Of a stretch of DNA of 64,000 nucleotides, positions 13,501 through 23,633 are shown one piece after another. The DNA is taken from contig JAINUG010000011.1 of assembly GCA_029706075.1 (NCBI GenBank), forward strand, positions 9,119,001 through 9,183,000, read 5' to 3'. Both the position numbers and the translations under genes were made by a program. The notes under the pieces were generated by a model. It saw only the letters and a program-made list of their open reading frames with translations. It did not search any database and was not told the DNA's origin. This DNA comes from Aldrovandia affinis. Lineage: Eukaryota > Chordata > Actinopteri > Notacanthiformes > Halosauridae. Within the stretch, counting starts at the first letter, position 1. Every line of letters starts with the position of its first letter.

Positions 13501-15404
13501 TCAATTATTTTTCTAAACAGCAACAAGCTACACAAGTGCACAACTAGGATACTATAGTTTTTGAATGTCAGCGTAGACAATTAAATTGTTTGAATGAATA
13601 ACATAAACTTTAAATGGTACATATAACAGGGCATTGCTTTATTCACTAGAACCTATTTTCTCCCCCCAGAAACGAGCAGTTAAAGCTGAAAACAGTGCAT
13701 CAAAACTTAAGCAGGAGCTTCTTCAGATGCAAGTATGTATTTTTCTGCTGAAATAATATATTTTGAATCGTATGAACTATATGTATATTTTTATCTGAGA
13801 GATTATACACTCAATAATTAAAATACACTCAATGGTGAGGATAATTAAATCAATTAAGTAAAAGTATGAATAGTGGAAAATGAGAAAGATCCGCTTTGTG
13901 TGTATGCATGTGTTGTAGTGTATAGAAGGAGTAGTTTGTGATGGGGCCCTCAGAAACTATGAACCTGTTTAATAGCTTTGCACTGAATATCCAAACCCCT
14001 TTTATGTCACCTTGTTTGGAAAACACAAGCCATGCCCCATGGGGAAAGTGAGTGAGTTTGAGAACCACACCAAGTCTCGAGAGGAAGCATTGAAGGGCCA
14101 GTCATACTGTCCTTAGCTAGAACGTGTTCCTATGTTATGTCGGGGGGGTGTCCAGAAAATACATGCACCAGGCCTTCCTCTTCCTCTTCCGGTTCACAAG
14201 CTGTCTTAACATCATTAGCCTGAGGAGGCTTGTTTGAGGTGCGGTAAATACGCTTATTCTTGAACCAACCTCTTTTACAATTGCGCCAAAGGTGCACTAA
14301 CCTGTTATGAAATTACCAGAATTGAGTTGGACACAACTTAAATCACGACCATCCTGAAATAATGCTAGGTTCTTGATATTGCGCCTTGACAACAAAAATA
14401 GAGCCGTTATTGTATATATAGGACATTCAAGCTAATGTGTTTTTACAGGGCCAATTGGAAGGGTACCGAAGTGAAAACGAGAGACTTCGAGCAGTAGAAA
14501 CAACTGCATTAAACATCATGAAACACAATGCGCAGGTTGCCTCAGAATATCTCAACAAAGCTGCCAACAGTGCAAAGACTTCCATCAGGTGAATTGGCAT
14601 TAGCTTATTTCATGAAAATGTTTTTAAAGTAAATAATGCAAAGGTATCGAATGAATCTTCTTTAAGAGCAATAAATAAAATTGACATTATTTGTTAATGC
14701 TGGTATAGGCACTCAAAGCCACCAGATTCAGGCTGTATAGTAGTTGGTGAATACACACACCAAGTACACAAGACCACAAGTGTGGACATTGGGTCAAGGC
14801 TTAAGTCATTTGTCTACTTGTTTCTGTGGGAAATTATGGCTAAAATCTGCTGAATTCTTCACAGCACCATTTACCTTCTGTGTGCATAATAATCATGTAA
14901 GCCATTTCATTTCAGCCCTTCATTTTGAGGCAATATTGGTGCAAGGGAATGATTTTGTGTGCATGCTCTTATAGTAGGCAGTAGTAGCCACGTTGGTATG
15001 GGTTGGGAATAGGGGTGGGAGTTGCGGGACTGTCTGTCAATGAGACTAGACATAATGTATTCAAGAATATCATTACCACTCCCATCCAGTAGGATGCTGT
15101 ACTTCCCAGGTGAAAATAGTCTTAAAAGAGAGCAGTTTTTTCATGTTTATTGATGGATTTGATTGTCAAAAAGCACAGACAGTAGTTTTATTGATACAAA
15201 AACATAATTTACAAGAGAAATCGGCTGAATTTAAATCCATGGGAGTAATCCTTTTAACTTATATATTTTTTACTGTGACTGATAATCATGATAATACATT
15301 CCTCTCTTGTTTCCTTCCACAGGCAGTTACTGACCGAAGCAGAGACACTCTGCCTGGTCTCTCAGATGCTTTGTTCCATTGATAAGATTTCTGAGATACA
15401 CTGA
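1511..15404 (+). CDS. entr1: entr1: endosome-associated trafficking regulator 1 (5' end missing)
   Basis: ENTR1 (SDCCAG3) is a coiled-coil protein of endosomes, centrosome and midbody that works with the retromer pathway. Likely exons: 1511-1675 (or 1511-1635), 9637-9695, 9742-10152, 11501-11574, 13149-13260, 13670-13732, 14449-14588 and 15323-15404, all with AG/GT borders and compatible phases, giving about 368 residues (the human protein is about 435, so roughly the first 70-100 residues are missing). Matches remembered from the human protein: LNPFSFKEFIRSKNL (exon at 1511), YEPSAIEEAH (about 9889), then a C-terminal coiled coil with ETMVHSVEQNLQQMT, KRAVKAENSASKLKQELL and a final block LLTEAETLCLVSQMLCSIDK ending SEIH-stop. 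The borders around 1635/1675 and 9693/9695 are uncertain: exon 9637-9695 might be skipped, because 1635 also joins 9742 in phase. Introns hold LINE, Tc1, SINE and foldback copies. Identity is confident; the 5' exon structure is not. Confidence 0.86.
1725..2290 (-). mobile_element. LINE fragment with APE endonuclease remnant
   Basis: Read on the - strand, about 2240-1990 gives YDIVGITETWLD, then a GYKLIRKG-like stretch and KKGGGVALYVKENIVV. This is the amino-terminal apurinic-type endonuclease of CR1/L2/Rex-like LINEs, with the catalytic-site ITETWL and GGGVALYV blocks. The adjoining 1745-1800 segment contains 'aggccattcggcccatct', a motif common in fish interspersed repeats. No reverse transcriptase is nearby, so this is an isolated piece inside an entr1 intron. 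Confidence 0.6.
2440..3460 (-). mobile_element. Ty3/Gypsy-type gag fossil
   Basis: Several - strand blocks read as a Gag-like capsid region: KYDGKEDWESFILPFEHMA at about 2870-2810, then ICVCSLPESTRDNYDQLVAQ and GELCQGKESSTEFAEEV at about 2750-2590. These are typical of fish Gypsy Gag proteins. It is broken and partial; no pol or LTR of the same copy is recognised beside it. An old fossil within the first visible entr1 intron. Confidence 0.6.
4003..4205. mobile_element. hAT-type foldback MITE with 8-bp target duplication
   Basis: The ends CAGGGGTGTCAAACTCATT and the matching inverse at the right end form inverted repeats of about 50 bp or more. The flanks 3995-4002 and 4206-4213 are the identical 8-mer ACGTAGGC, the 8-bp duplication expected for hAT transposition. 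203 bp long, no coding capacity. Confidence 0.85.
4214..4347. repeat. Tc1-like terminal repeat relic
   Basis: Ends in gggtgccaataattctggag followed by gacactgta, the terminal repeat style of a Tc1 family. Only the end survives. Confidence 0.5.
4351..5105 (-). mobile_element. L2 LINE, 5'-truncated 3' end
   Basis: The - strand reads the C-terminus of an L2 reverse transcriptase: [69 protein letters not shown] and [13 protein letters not shown]. It is followed by an untranslated tail ending in the L2 motif gcagacgctcttatccagag (at about 4372). The 5' truncation is at about 5105, where it abuts the Cys-rich transposon fragment. Related copies lie at 8.4, 33.3, 38.7 and 54.7 kb. Confidence 0.85.
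5106..5650 (-). pseudogene. Amino-terminal half of a Cys-rich DNA-transposon protein (Academ-like?)
   Basis: An open - strand frame begins MSKENPFITRQETDWALCCL at 5650. It holds several paired cysteines and histidines (WALCCLCQE, LRCPYKKECYLKAY, KYHNGCRGHF, HCVYCEKF, ENCGKNLHKWAMESKNW), consistent with zinc-binding modules, and then VVYARLNTAIDA. I recognise it as the front of a multicopy fish/invertebrate family whose back half (EADTRM, DTDVLLL, GCDT motifs) is seen at 48.3-50.4 kb. The Cys-rich head plus nuclease-like body suggests Academ-type transposons; that name is an inference. It is cut off at 5105 by an L2 LINE, whose antisense frame makes the open frame run on misleadingly to 4520. 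Confidence 0.55.
5651..6430. other. Unassigned intronic DNA
   Basis: No gene recognised. It lies upstream of the - strand Cys-rich frame and may be the 5' non-coding part of the same element; no terminal repeat could be matched. Confidence 0.35.
6470..6680 (-). mobile_element. Possible LINE ORF1 (SGNH-hydrolase-like) scrap
   Basis: The - strand reads GYRFMGYWESFRNRADLYKR then NGINLNQLQ. This resembles the 'W..F..R.DLY..DGLHLN..G' end of the esterase-like domain found in ORF1 of CR1/L2-type LINEs. Short and isolated, so tentative. Confidence 0.35.
6940..7950 (-). mobile_element. Tc1-like element with decayed transposase
   Basis: On the - strand, pieces of a Tc1 transposase in more than one frame: KKAILSDESSLLVFPMSGW (first catalytic Asp in SDES) at about 7500-7430, a GSVMVCSAI-type block at about 7370 and a glutamine/aspartate region at about 7280. 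The order and wording match the better kept copy at 53.7-54.6 kb. Frameshifts and stops make it non-functional. Exact ends were not found. Confidence 0.65.
8036..8125. repeat. Foldback-element fragment, shared with 23402-23575
   Basis: Contains gggctgaccccatttagtcg and gatgggctgttggttgaccg; the reverse complement of this segment recurs at 23520-23575. Looks like one arm of a hAT-like MITE. Confidence 0.5.
8370..8890 (+). mobile_element. L2 LINE, 3' end
   Basis: The + strand carries a decayed terminal reverse-transcriptase stretch and then the L2 tail gctctggataagagcgtctg at about 8846, followed by taatgtaatgtaatg. 5'-truncated and without an open frame of note. Confidence 0.75.
9215..9421. 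repeat. Tc1-like terminal repeat relic
   Basis: Ends gaaatacttattttccccac then tgtag; a 'tacttatttt' motif also opens the segment. This is the terminal style of a fish Tc1 family. No transposase here. Confidence 0.5.
9478..9516. repeat. AT-rich dinucleotide microsatellite
   Basis: A run of ta/at units just before the second visible entr1 exon. Confidence 0.7.
10153..11500 (+). other. entr1 intron, nothing recognised
   Basis: Bounded by donor aaag|gtgatt and acceptor tgttgtttcag. A stretch at about 10690-10860 stays open for roughly 55 codons on the + strand, with several Lys/Arg and Val residues, but resembles no family I know. Confidence 0.5.
12493..12893 (-). mobile_element. tRNA-headed SINE
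   Basis: On the - strand the 12893 end begins with polymerase III-like boxes: A box like tagtggtctaa and B box like agttcgaaaccc. A roughly 300 bp body follows, ending in a tail of the form ttggctaccaaattgggaga. A second full copy is at 55928-56307 (+ strand) and a partial one at 46885-47160, which defines the family. Confidence 0.7.
13290..13480 (-). repeat. Possible second SINE-like fragment
   Basis: Contains, on the - strand, weak A-box and B-box-like strings (around 13470 and 13410). It sits directly after an entr1 exon. Weak evidence, single copy in the window. Confidence 0.25.
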
Positions 15405-16828
15405 GGACTGGTGATTTCAACAACTGTGCCATACTGCAGCCCTGCTGCCACCTGGCAAAACAGCTCCAGAGTCCAGTGCCATGATGGTACAACTCCAATT
15501 GAGTGATTACTGCACAGTGAAGGATTTTAGTGACTTAGGGCACTTTATAACCTTAAATATTGCCTTGTTAAACAAATCATGGTTATTTTTAAAGAAATGA
15601 TTATATGAATATGGCATACCTAGGTATAACCCAGGTATTTTGCCTGTGCATAAATTACATTATGATTATTACCAGATTATGCTTCTGGTGCATATTGCTT
15701 TCAAAGGATTTAAAATAAGTTGAAGGGAAGCCTGAAAAATTAATCTGCAAATCATATATTTCTTCTGTAACAGTGAAACCTTTTTTTATTAGTGAACTCA
15801 ACCTTGTTACCAAGAGGGGAACATTTTTTGATGGTAAGATGGCAACAAAACTATGAAAAAAGAAATCTATATTCAGTAAAGATCTGTATGTTTTTGTAGA
15901 AACTTAACCCCTTAAACATCACCCCCTATTTTTTACATTCCCGCCTATTTAGACATACCCAAATATAACACTTCATAACGCAAGAACTGGCCACATGCCT
16001 ACATTTGGTATCATTTGAAGGGCAACACATTGCAGTTATGAGGATGTATTGTGTCACACAACACAGCATAAAGGACCTAAGATAAAACATACAGCAAAAT
16101 AGGCGTTGTATAGTTTTCTTGTGTAGAAAAATGTGTTTAAAAAGCAATAAAGGGGTCACATTTCATGATAAACCTATGGATTTTTGTGCATGTCTTGTAC
16201 AATATGTCAACGAAGTCAATGACCCAGGGGCTTCTAGACCCAAGGGCTTATGAACTAGAGGCCTTTTAGTGAGTGGTGTCACCGGTGGTCTCCCAAGTGT
16301 CCCAAAAACTATCCAAGGTGGCCAAATTGGCCCAATGATTTCTATTCACTTCTGTGACACTGGAAAACATGCTAAAAGGTTTCTATCATCCAAACCATTA
16401 TGGATCGCTATTTTGCTCACAAAACAGATACTGGGCCTTTTTTTCATATTCAGTCATCAGATAGGCAAGCAGCCGAACTAGTGAAATGCTAGCCAATGAG
16501 CACACGTGAAGTTCAAACATGAGGCAGGATATGTGACTTAATGTTGAAATATATCAGATGTATATCGGCAGTATATGTGACTTAATAAAACATACTTAAT
16601 AAATGTGTGGTTAATGCAGTTAATCTCAGATAAATACACAGGCTCAAGAACATCTATATTATTCCTCACTCACATCTCCCCACTAGGCATGTCTCTCTGG
16701 GTCTCTCCTTAAATACCCCACTGTTCCCAAAATGCAAAGTGGGTAATCTAGTTATCTACACATTAGCACTCAATTAATTAAAACATAATCGTAAAATTGT
16801 AGTTTTTAACAGTGACATACTATAAGTA
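15405..16828. other. entr1 3' flank
   Basis: Probable 3' untranslated and intergenic DNA. AATAAA occurs at about 16146, a possible but distant polyadenylation signal. The block from about 15905 begins ccccttaaacatcaccccct and may be a degraded repeat, but I could not identify its partner end. Confidence 0.4.
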
Positions 16829-18051
16829 CACTGCCTGGCCAAAACAAAAGTCACCACCTGGATTTAACTAAGCAAATAGGTAAGAGCCTTCCATTGGATA
16901 ATTACTGCAGTGATTAATATGTTTTAGCTGGCAACAAGTTATTTAACCCTAACTGATGCAGTGAGTAGGTTCTCATTTCTTAAACAACCATGTCGGAAGA
17001 CATATCCTGTGGTCGTGGAAAAGATGTTAATCTGTTTCAGAAGGGTCAAATTATTGGCCCGCATCAAGCAAAGAAAACAACTAAGGAGATTGCTGAAACT
17101 ACTAAAATTGGGTTAAGAACTGTCCAATGCATTATTAAAACCTGGAAGGATAGTGGTGAACCATCATCTTCGAGGAAGAAATGTGGTCAGAAAAAATCTT
17201 GAATGATCGTGATCGCGATCACTTAAACGTTTGGTGAAATCATATCGTAAAAAAATCAACAGTAGAACTCACGGCTATGTTTAATAGTGAAAGTAAGAGC
17301 ATTTCCACATGCACAATGCGAAGGGAACTCAAGGGATTGGGACTAAACAGCTGTGTAGCCTTAAGAAAACCACTTGTCAGTGAGGCTAATCTGAAAAAAA
17401 GGCTTCAATTTGCTAGGGAGCATAAAGATTGGACTCTGGAGCAATGGAAGAAGGTAATGTGGTCTGATGAGTCCAGATTTACCCTGTTCCAGAGTGATGG
17501 GCGCATCAGGGTAAGAAGAGAGGTGGATGAAGTGATGCACCCAGTGCCTACCGTACAAGCCTGTGGGGGCAGTGTTATGATCTGGGGTTGCTGCAGTTGA
17601 TCAGGTCTAGGTTCAGCAACATTATGTGCCCAAAGAATGAGGTCAGCTGACTACCTGAATATACTGAATGACCAGGTTTTTCCATCAATGGATTTTTTCT
17701 TCCCTGATGGCACAGGCATATTCCAAGATGACAATGCCACAAATTGTGAAAGAGTGGTTCAGGAGGCATAAGACATCATTTTCACACATGGATTGCCACC
17801 ACAGAGTCCAGACCTTAACCCCATTGAGAATCTTTGGGATGTGCTGGAGAAGACTTTGCGCAGAGGTCCGACTCTCCCATCATCAATACAAGATCTTGGC
17901 GAAAAATTAATGCAACTCTGGACGGAAATAAATGTTGTGACATTGCAGAAGCTTATCGAAACGATGCCGCGGCGAATGCATGCCGTAATCAAAGCTAAAG
18001 GCGGTCCAACTAAATATTAGAGTGTGTGACTTTTTTTTTGGACAGGCAGTG
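16829..18051 (+). mobile_element. Tc1-like transposon with decayed transposase
   Basis: Bounded by TA dinucleotides and terminal inverted repeats: left cactgcctggccaaaac, right the inverse cactgcctgtccaaaaa. The + strand transposase is in at least three frames. A helix-turn-helix start (MSEDISCGRGKDVNLFQKGQ at 16990) comes first. A catalytic block follows with the first Asp in VMWSDESRFTLFQSDG (about 17456). The second Asp lies in GIFQDDNA (about 17713), and the Glu is in SPDLNPIENLWDVLEKTLRR (about 17805). Frameshifts and a stop after the GCCS motif separate the pieces. 1.22 kb, the normal length for this group. Confidence 0.88.
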
Positions 18052-18297
18052 TATATGAAATCACATTTAAATTTAGCAGTCCAGACAATATTACATGGAA
18101 TCAGTGAATTGATGTTTCTCCAAAGCTGATGCATTTAATGCTGATGCTTCTCCCACCCCACCCAAAGCTTAAGGTCTCCATTAACCAAATATAGAAAACA
18201 ACAAATGACACTTCTGAGTCTGCCTTACACTTGTCTTTGATATGCCATTATTTGACATAAATTTATTTGAGATATATATGAGATTTATAAGCCCTAA

Positions 18298-18927
18298 AGG
18301 CCTAAATATACTTCACTAATGCGTACCCAACGCGAGCAGAATTGTTCACATACTCCACTGTGTAATTTATGTCTGTCCACGAGGCGGCAGGTCAGAACTA
18401 TGGGGCCAAAAAAAAGTTGTGTCTGGCCGGCATACTTCGACAACTACAACAACAACGTTATTTTAATGTATATCTTGAAAAGACGGCAGCAGCACCAACA
18501 TGTACATCGGGATGTAACCATGCTAAACTAAACTAAACAACGGAGATGGTATAGATGGTATTAGACCATGAAATGTATACCGGTGTAACTACGGAGAGTT
18601 TGTTTCTCTCATTCTACTGATGAGAGAAATTTACGATGAAAAGCATGATCAGTATTTCCATATGTCCACCAGTACATTTGATGACTTGCTTCGTCGGGTG
18701 TCGCCGCTCATTACACATCAAAGCACGCACAGTGGGTGAAGCAGAGCGGCTTGCCATCACCCTCCGCTTTTTTGCCTGCCCCCACATTTTATGTTGGCAT
18801 TGCACCTTGCGTATGCGTAACATTAATTGAGGACGTTCACAAGGTCTGCACCCAATGACTGCAGGATATGCATGGCAGCCATATTACGCATGCATACGCG
18901 TATTTATAGTGAAGTATATTTAGTCCT
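18298..18927 (+). mobile_element. PIF/Harbinger-type deletion derivative
   Basis: The terminal inverted repeats are AGGCCTAAATATACTTCAC on the left and the inverse of AGGACTAAATATACTTCAC on the right. Both sides are flanked by TAA (18295-18297 and 18928-18930), the 3-bp target duplication of this superfamily. Inside, about 18618-18770 reads MREIYDEKHDQYFHMSTSTF and then DDLLRRVSPLITHQSTHS, the amino-terminal wording of a Harbinger nuclease. The rest of the gene is deleted, so it is non-autonomous. Confidence 0.78.
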
Positions 18928-18930
18928 TAA

Positions 18931-20430
18931 CTAAAATGTATATAATTGTTTTCCTGCATTGTAGATTTAGGGAACAGGTGTGATTTGATGGTGGATGACA
19001 ATTGAATGCATTTTTTGTTGCACATATGGAAATCAGGATTAAAAGACAAATTGTCTTTAAAACTGATGCCAGCTAGGAAAGCCCACATCAAAGAAAGGGC
19101 CACAGGACAAAGGCCACACCCCTCACCTGCACGAACAATCCACAGTTAGTCGCCATGGGATACTGAACAGTGACAGAGCAAGACTCGTGTGGGATAGCAA
19201 CAACTTTGAACTTAATGGTGGGGTTACCTTCCCAATAACAGTAGCGCCGATTTGCTAGGTACTTTAAACTTTGGATTTCAAGCCTAAAAACCCGAGCTTG
19301 AACAGGATTCCTGGACCATCGTTGTGCCAAAGGCATTTCCTTGCATATTCCGAGTGGAATTACCTCTGTGCACCCCCAGCTCAATGGACTTCATGATGTC
19401 CCTTCCTCTGGACTAGTCCACGAACGAGTCTGCTGATAAGCTGAGGATCTCAGGATCCCTGAACTGGACCTCCCCTCAGACTGCGTAAACTAACACTTCA
19501 TTATCCTTCATTATCCCACCCCCACCCCCTCGTATGGGAGACCTTTTTATTTCAAAAACATTTCTCTATCTTCCTTTTCCTTTTATTTTTGCATAATGTA
19601 GTCAACAGTTCATATCCAAGTAGGAGCATACTCCTGCCCCCATCCCACCAGCCCCCTTCCTCCCAGTGAAAACATGAACATTAAGGAAACAAGAAAAAAA
19701 TAATTCATTTGACATTACACAAAGGATCATCTCACTTAATTGTTTTAAATATCCTTTTGAGGTGACTGAAAATAACCTACAAATCTGGCGCTCACATGCA
19801 TCCACACTGAGCTAGGATATGGTCGTGATCTCCCACTGTACAATGTAGCCTACCTCTCTGTTACAGGTATCTGAGGTGGTACCGAATAATGTTTTCCTGA
19901 AATTAAAGGATAAAAGTATGAGACAGTGAAATATGACTTTCCTTCTCAAAATCCACTTGGATTATCTTTATGAAACAGTTCTCAAATTCACTTTCTTGAT
20001 GATGTAGGTCAAGGAGTTAGTCCCTGTAGTTTCTCTCCACTGGTGTCAAAGTTCTCGAACCATGGCCAATAACCCTAAACTTCCCATCCTGCTGCTGATT
20101 CCCCGAGGCCCTGCTCTGATGCATCAGTATGCAGTATGCATGGTAGGTTGAAGTCCGGTTATGCTAGTACAGGTGGGCTTGTGAGCATGTCAACAAGTCA
20201 TGCCAGTATTCTCTGGTGTTCACTCGACCATTCCATTCACATATTTTATCACGTTGCCACGTTGTTATGCTTTTGAGTAACCTGCAGCTGAGATGTTAGT
20301 AAATCATCAGTAATGCTTATAATTGTCACTACATAATATTGTTTTAGATTGTAATGATAAAAAACAATATAGTATTATCTATCTTCTATTTTGGAGATGT
20401 GTTAACTGTGTTAGGTTATGTTAGAGGTGT
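18931..20430. other. Unassigned intergenic DNA
   Basis: One - strand open frame (19384-19088, 98 codons, MSWGCTEVIPLGICKEMPLA at its start) is of unknown nature; see findings. Otherwise no feature recognised. Confidence 0.35.
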
Positions 20431-20437
20431 ACATTTG

Positions 20438-21160
20438 TTAGTGGGAATGGGAGAGTTTGTCTATGTACAGACCCAGGCCTTTACAGAGATGCAGTACCTG
20501 CTTCCCACTCTTATTTAGCACACCATCATGGTTGTTCCGCTGCGCTGTAATGGGAGTGCGGCACAGCGTTACCAGTTGTGCTGATGTAGTCCATCTCTCT
20601 GCCAGTTCTGACATTGAGATCACCACATATCAGAACATAGACCAAAGTCTGAAAGTAGGCTTTCTCTTTTTGGAGGTTATAGAAACAGGTCACACTTAAT
20701 TTATGGATTTTTGAGGGAGGACACAATGATCTCCCTATAGCCTGCAGGACAGTGGGTAGAAGAATTTGTATGACACCATGTCTCATGGAGAATAATGATA
20801 TTCATGTCATTTAAACAATTGACAAAATCCAGGTTTCTTCCTTTATTTCCAAATGTGGAGGAGGTGAGGCCTTGGATATTTCAACTGGCTATCTTAAATG
20901 AAGACATTTTTAAGGTTTTCTCTTCACTTTTTGAGATATTTAATGTTTAGTTTTGTAACCGTGACTGTGATTGTACGTCGAAAGCCCTGTCCGAACAGGA
21001 ACAGTTTCCCCAGGGGAGGCCAGGTAATTTTATTCACGTCCAGATAGACCATGCCAGTGATTTTGACCGGGCACGCAAATAATAATTCCAGCTGAAATAA
21101 CCTACTGTTTTTCAGCGTACTCCGAGGTCCTTTGATAATTATATTACGGATCGGCATGTC
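20438..21160 (-). mobile_element. LINE endonuclease-domain remnant
   Basis: On the - strand, 20880-20780 reads NKGRNLDFVNCLNDMNIIIL followed by HETWC, the opening of an apurinic-type endonuclease. Around 20620 comes VLICGDLNVRTGREMDYIST, the GDLN.R.G catalytic block. The frame is broken. It ends just left of the LTR element that starts at 21239. Confidence 0.6.
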
Positions 21161-21238
21161 AGTATTTGATGCAAATTACAATGATTTTGGGCGGTACATT
21201 TTTAATTATACTTCCCATTTCTGGCTTTGTATTGCATG

Positions 21239-21683
21239 TGTCGTGGAAAAAATAACTCCGCAGGATCAGAGAGAATTCCTTTAAACAGTATTAAAGCTTT
21301 AATTACGAGCAGCTGCACGGAGACCCGTGTCACGCAGGACGGCGAATCTCCCGCCTTCAAATTCAAATGGATATTTATATCCAACACAACGGAAGGGGAG
21401 GGAACAATCACAAGGGGGAAGTAACAGGGCGTTAACTTACAGGTAAATGGAGCTATGGGCTAACATGAAGATATAACAGGTTGTTAGAACAGCCCTCCCA
21501 GGGTCTTAAACCAATGGGAAGGAGGTTTCCTGCCATGGGAACGAACAACTGTTCCTTTGAAGTTGTGGCGCGAAAAGCCCTTTGTCTCTGACTTCCTGTG
21601 GCGCTGCAGCGTCACACTGAATTAATTAGTGTCTACATCCTCTGTGGATGTATCCCAACTCGATACAAATTTCTTCCTCCACA
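21239..21683 (-). repeat. LTR (3' LTR in element orientation)
   Basis: 445 bp, TG...CA ended, almost identical to 27967-28413. The purine-rich tract lies directly inside it. Confidence 0.88.
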
Positions 21684-23401
21684 ATCCCCCCTTTTGTGCT
21701 ATTTTTTACAATCTGCACAAACCTTACCTTACATTTGTATAGACACTTCCTTACATTGGTGTCTAGAGCTTTTGACCCTCATCTCTGGGGGATATGGTTT
21801 TGTATGTAGAGCTGGAAATAGCCAATAGCTTTTGTGGGAGAGCTCTTTTTATTTTTATTTTTATCCACCTATTTGAGGGAGACACTTACAACTCAGTGTG
21901 AGGTTACCCGCTATCATGGGAGATTGCTACACCTCTCACATGGGGCTGAATTAGTTTGCTGTTCTAAACAGCTTGGCCCTCACAGGTCTACCCATTTTTG
22001 CCAATTGTATGTCTGCCTAACAAACATACTCAACAACCTGATTCATTTACAGCCTGTTTTACCTTCATGGCTAACATTAACAACATAAATGATATATCTA
22101 TAACATTAACAGTGTGTTATGGTGTGTGTATTCTTTGTTACTTTTTTTTCTTGCGATCTTCACTGGAACCTCTAGGTCCAGATTCAGCGGCTTCGTACTT
22201 TTTTTCCTGGGAGGCGAGAGGTTTATCTAGCACGTGCCCTCCTCAGTACTCATGTTCGACTTCCCTTTTGTCTGGGAAGGGATGGGCCACGCAGGCCAAG
22301 AAACAGGAACAAAACGCTGCTGCATCTGGAGGGGGCTTCCCTTCGTTGTGTAGTGGTTCCAGGTGGGCTGGCTTTTGCACTTTACTGCTGGGTCCCAGTC
22401 GCTTGGCTTCGGGAGTGCCGGGTGAAGTCATCCTGGCCGTCTGGATTCATCCTGGCCATCTGGAGTCTCCTCCACCTGTTACTGTAGAACCCCTATGCAT
22501 TTTGTTAGCATCACACAATACCTTTCTTGCATCATCCATCAGATGCATGCCCATGTCTCCGACCGGATAAAAGTGGTGATGCGTGCTGGTGCCTTGGGTG
22601 CTGAGTGGAATTCTGGTGGTGGAACCTGGTTAAGCTATGCAGTTTCGTAATAAAATCTTTTATTTAATTTATACCTTAAGGGGGAGGATATGAGGCCTGT
22701 TTTGCTGGTGCTGGATTTTCCACATCGAATTGTTGACATGTGATACCATTTTCCCATGTCTGCTGTGCTAGCACGGTAATTTTGGTTTAAATTTTTCCCA
22801 GTCCCAGTTTTTGTTACAGGCTGCCATCATTCCCCCTTTGCTCACATGCGTCACACTGTGATACACATGAGCACAGTACAGCAATAGGCTGATTGGCGCA
22901 ACCGGATGGCCAGTCCGGCAGCGCCATAAGCCATCTAAGTGAAGGTAGCAATCATTGCCGGCCCATTTCCAATTTTTTTTTTTTTTTTGCGTCTAATATA
23001 TATATATTTTTGGGCTTGCTACGTCTACTTGTGAGACAAGCATTGGCAATGATGGAAACCTTCGGAATAAAACCAAAAACATACAAATCAGTATGAACAC
23101 ATGGTACAACATATTGCGTGGAACAGCACAACGTAAAACACTCTTTGTCAGTCATTCCTTCTCCGTAAACGGTACACCATTTCGAATGCTCTACCTCCAT
23201 CTGGACAACAACAGGGTCAACAGGGGTTACTGCAAAAGTGAGTTAGTGGCTTAACAGAGTCAGATGTGCAATCATTAATCATCAAGATCTCCCCATCTAA
23301 CTGGACGGACACGCACATGTACACACACATATACATACATAGACATACAAATGCGCACACTCACTCAGTCCTATTTATTCTGGTATGCATACCCTAATTT
23401 C

Positions 23402-23575
23402 TAGGGCTGTTCCTGACCAAAACGAATTTCGGTCGACTAACTGCCGTCCGGTTTTCTCGATTGGTCAAAACCCTTTTCCCTTATATAAGTTATTTTTCTG
23501 CGCAACCGAAATAAATCTCGGTCGACCAACAGCCCATCGATCAAACAACCGATTAAATGGGGTCAATCCTACTAA
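23402..23575. mobile_element. Foldback MITE inside the LTR element
   Basis: Palindromic arrangement: cgaatttcggtcgactaact on the left and aaataaatctcggtcgacca with a gggctgt-type motif on the right. The right arm matches 8036-8125 in reverse. Ends not fixed precisely. Confidence 0.5.
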
Positions 23576-23633
23576 TTTCCAAGATTTATTTCATCTTGGA
23601 GTCACTTGGTTTTATATATATACGTAATTTGTC

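Noticed and set aside
15905-16500. piggyBac-type MITE starting at ccccttaa
   Set aside because: Only one TTAA-containing end was seen and no inverted partner, so it could not be supported.
21998-22570. 190-codon + strand frame inside the LTR element
   Set aside because: Opposite to the element's orientation, low-quality composition and no motif; most likely chance in a GC-moderate stretch.
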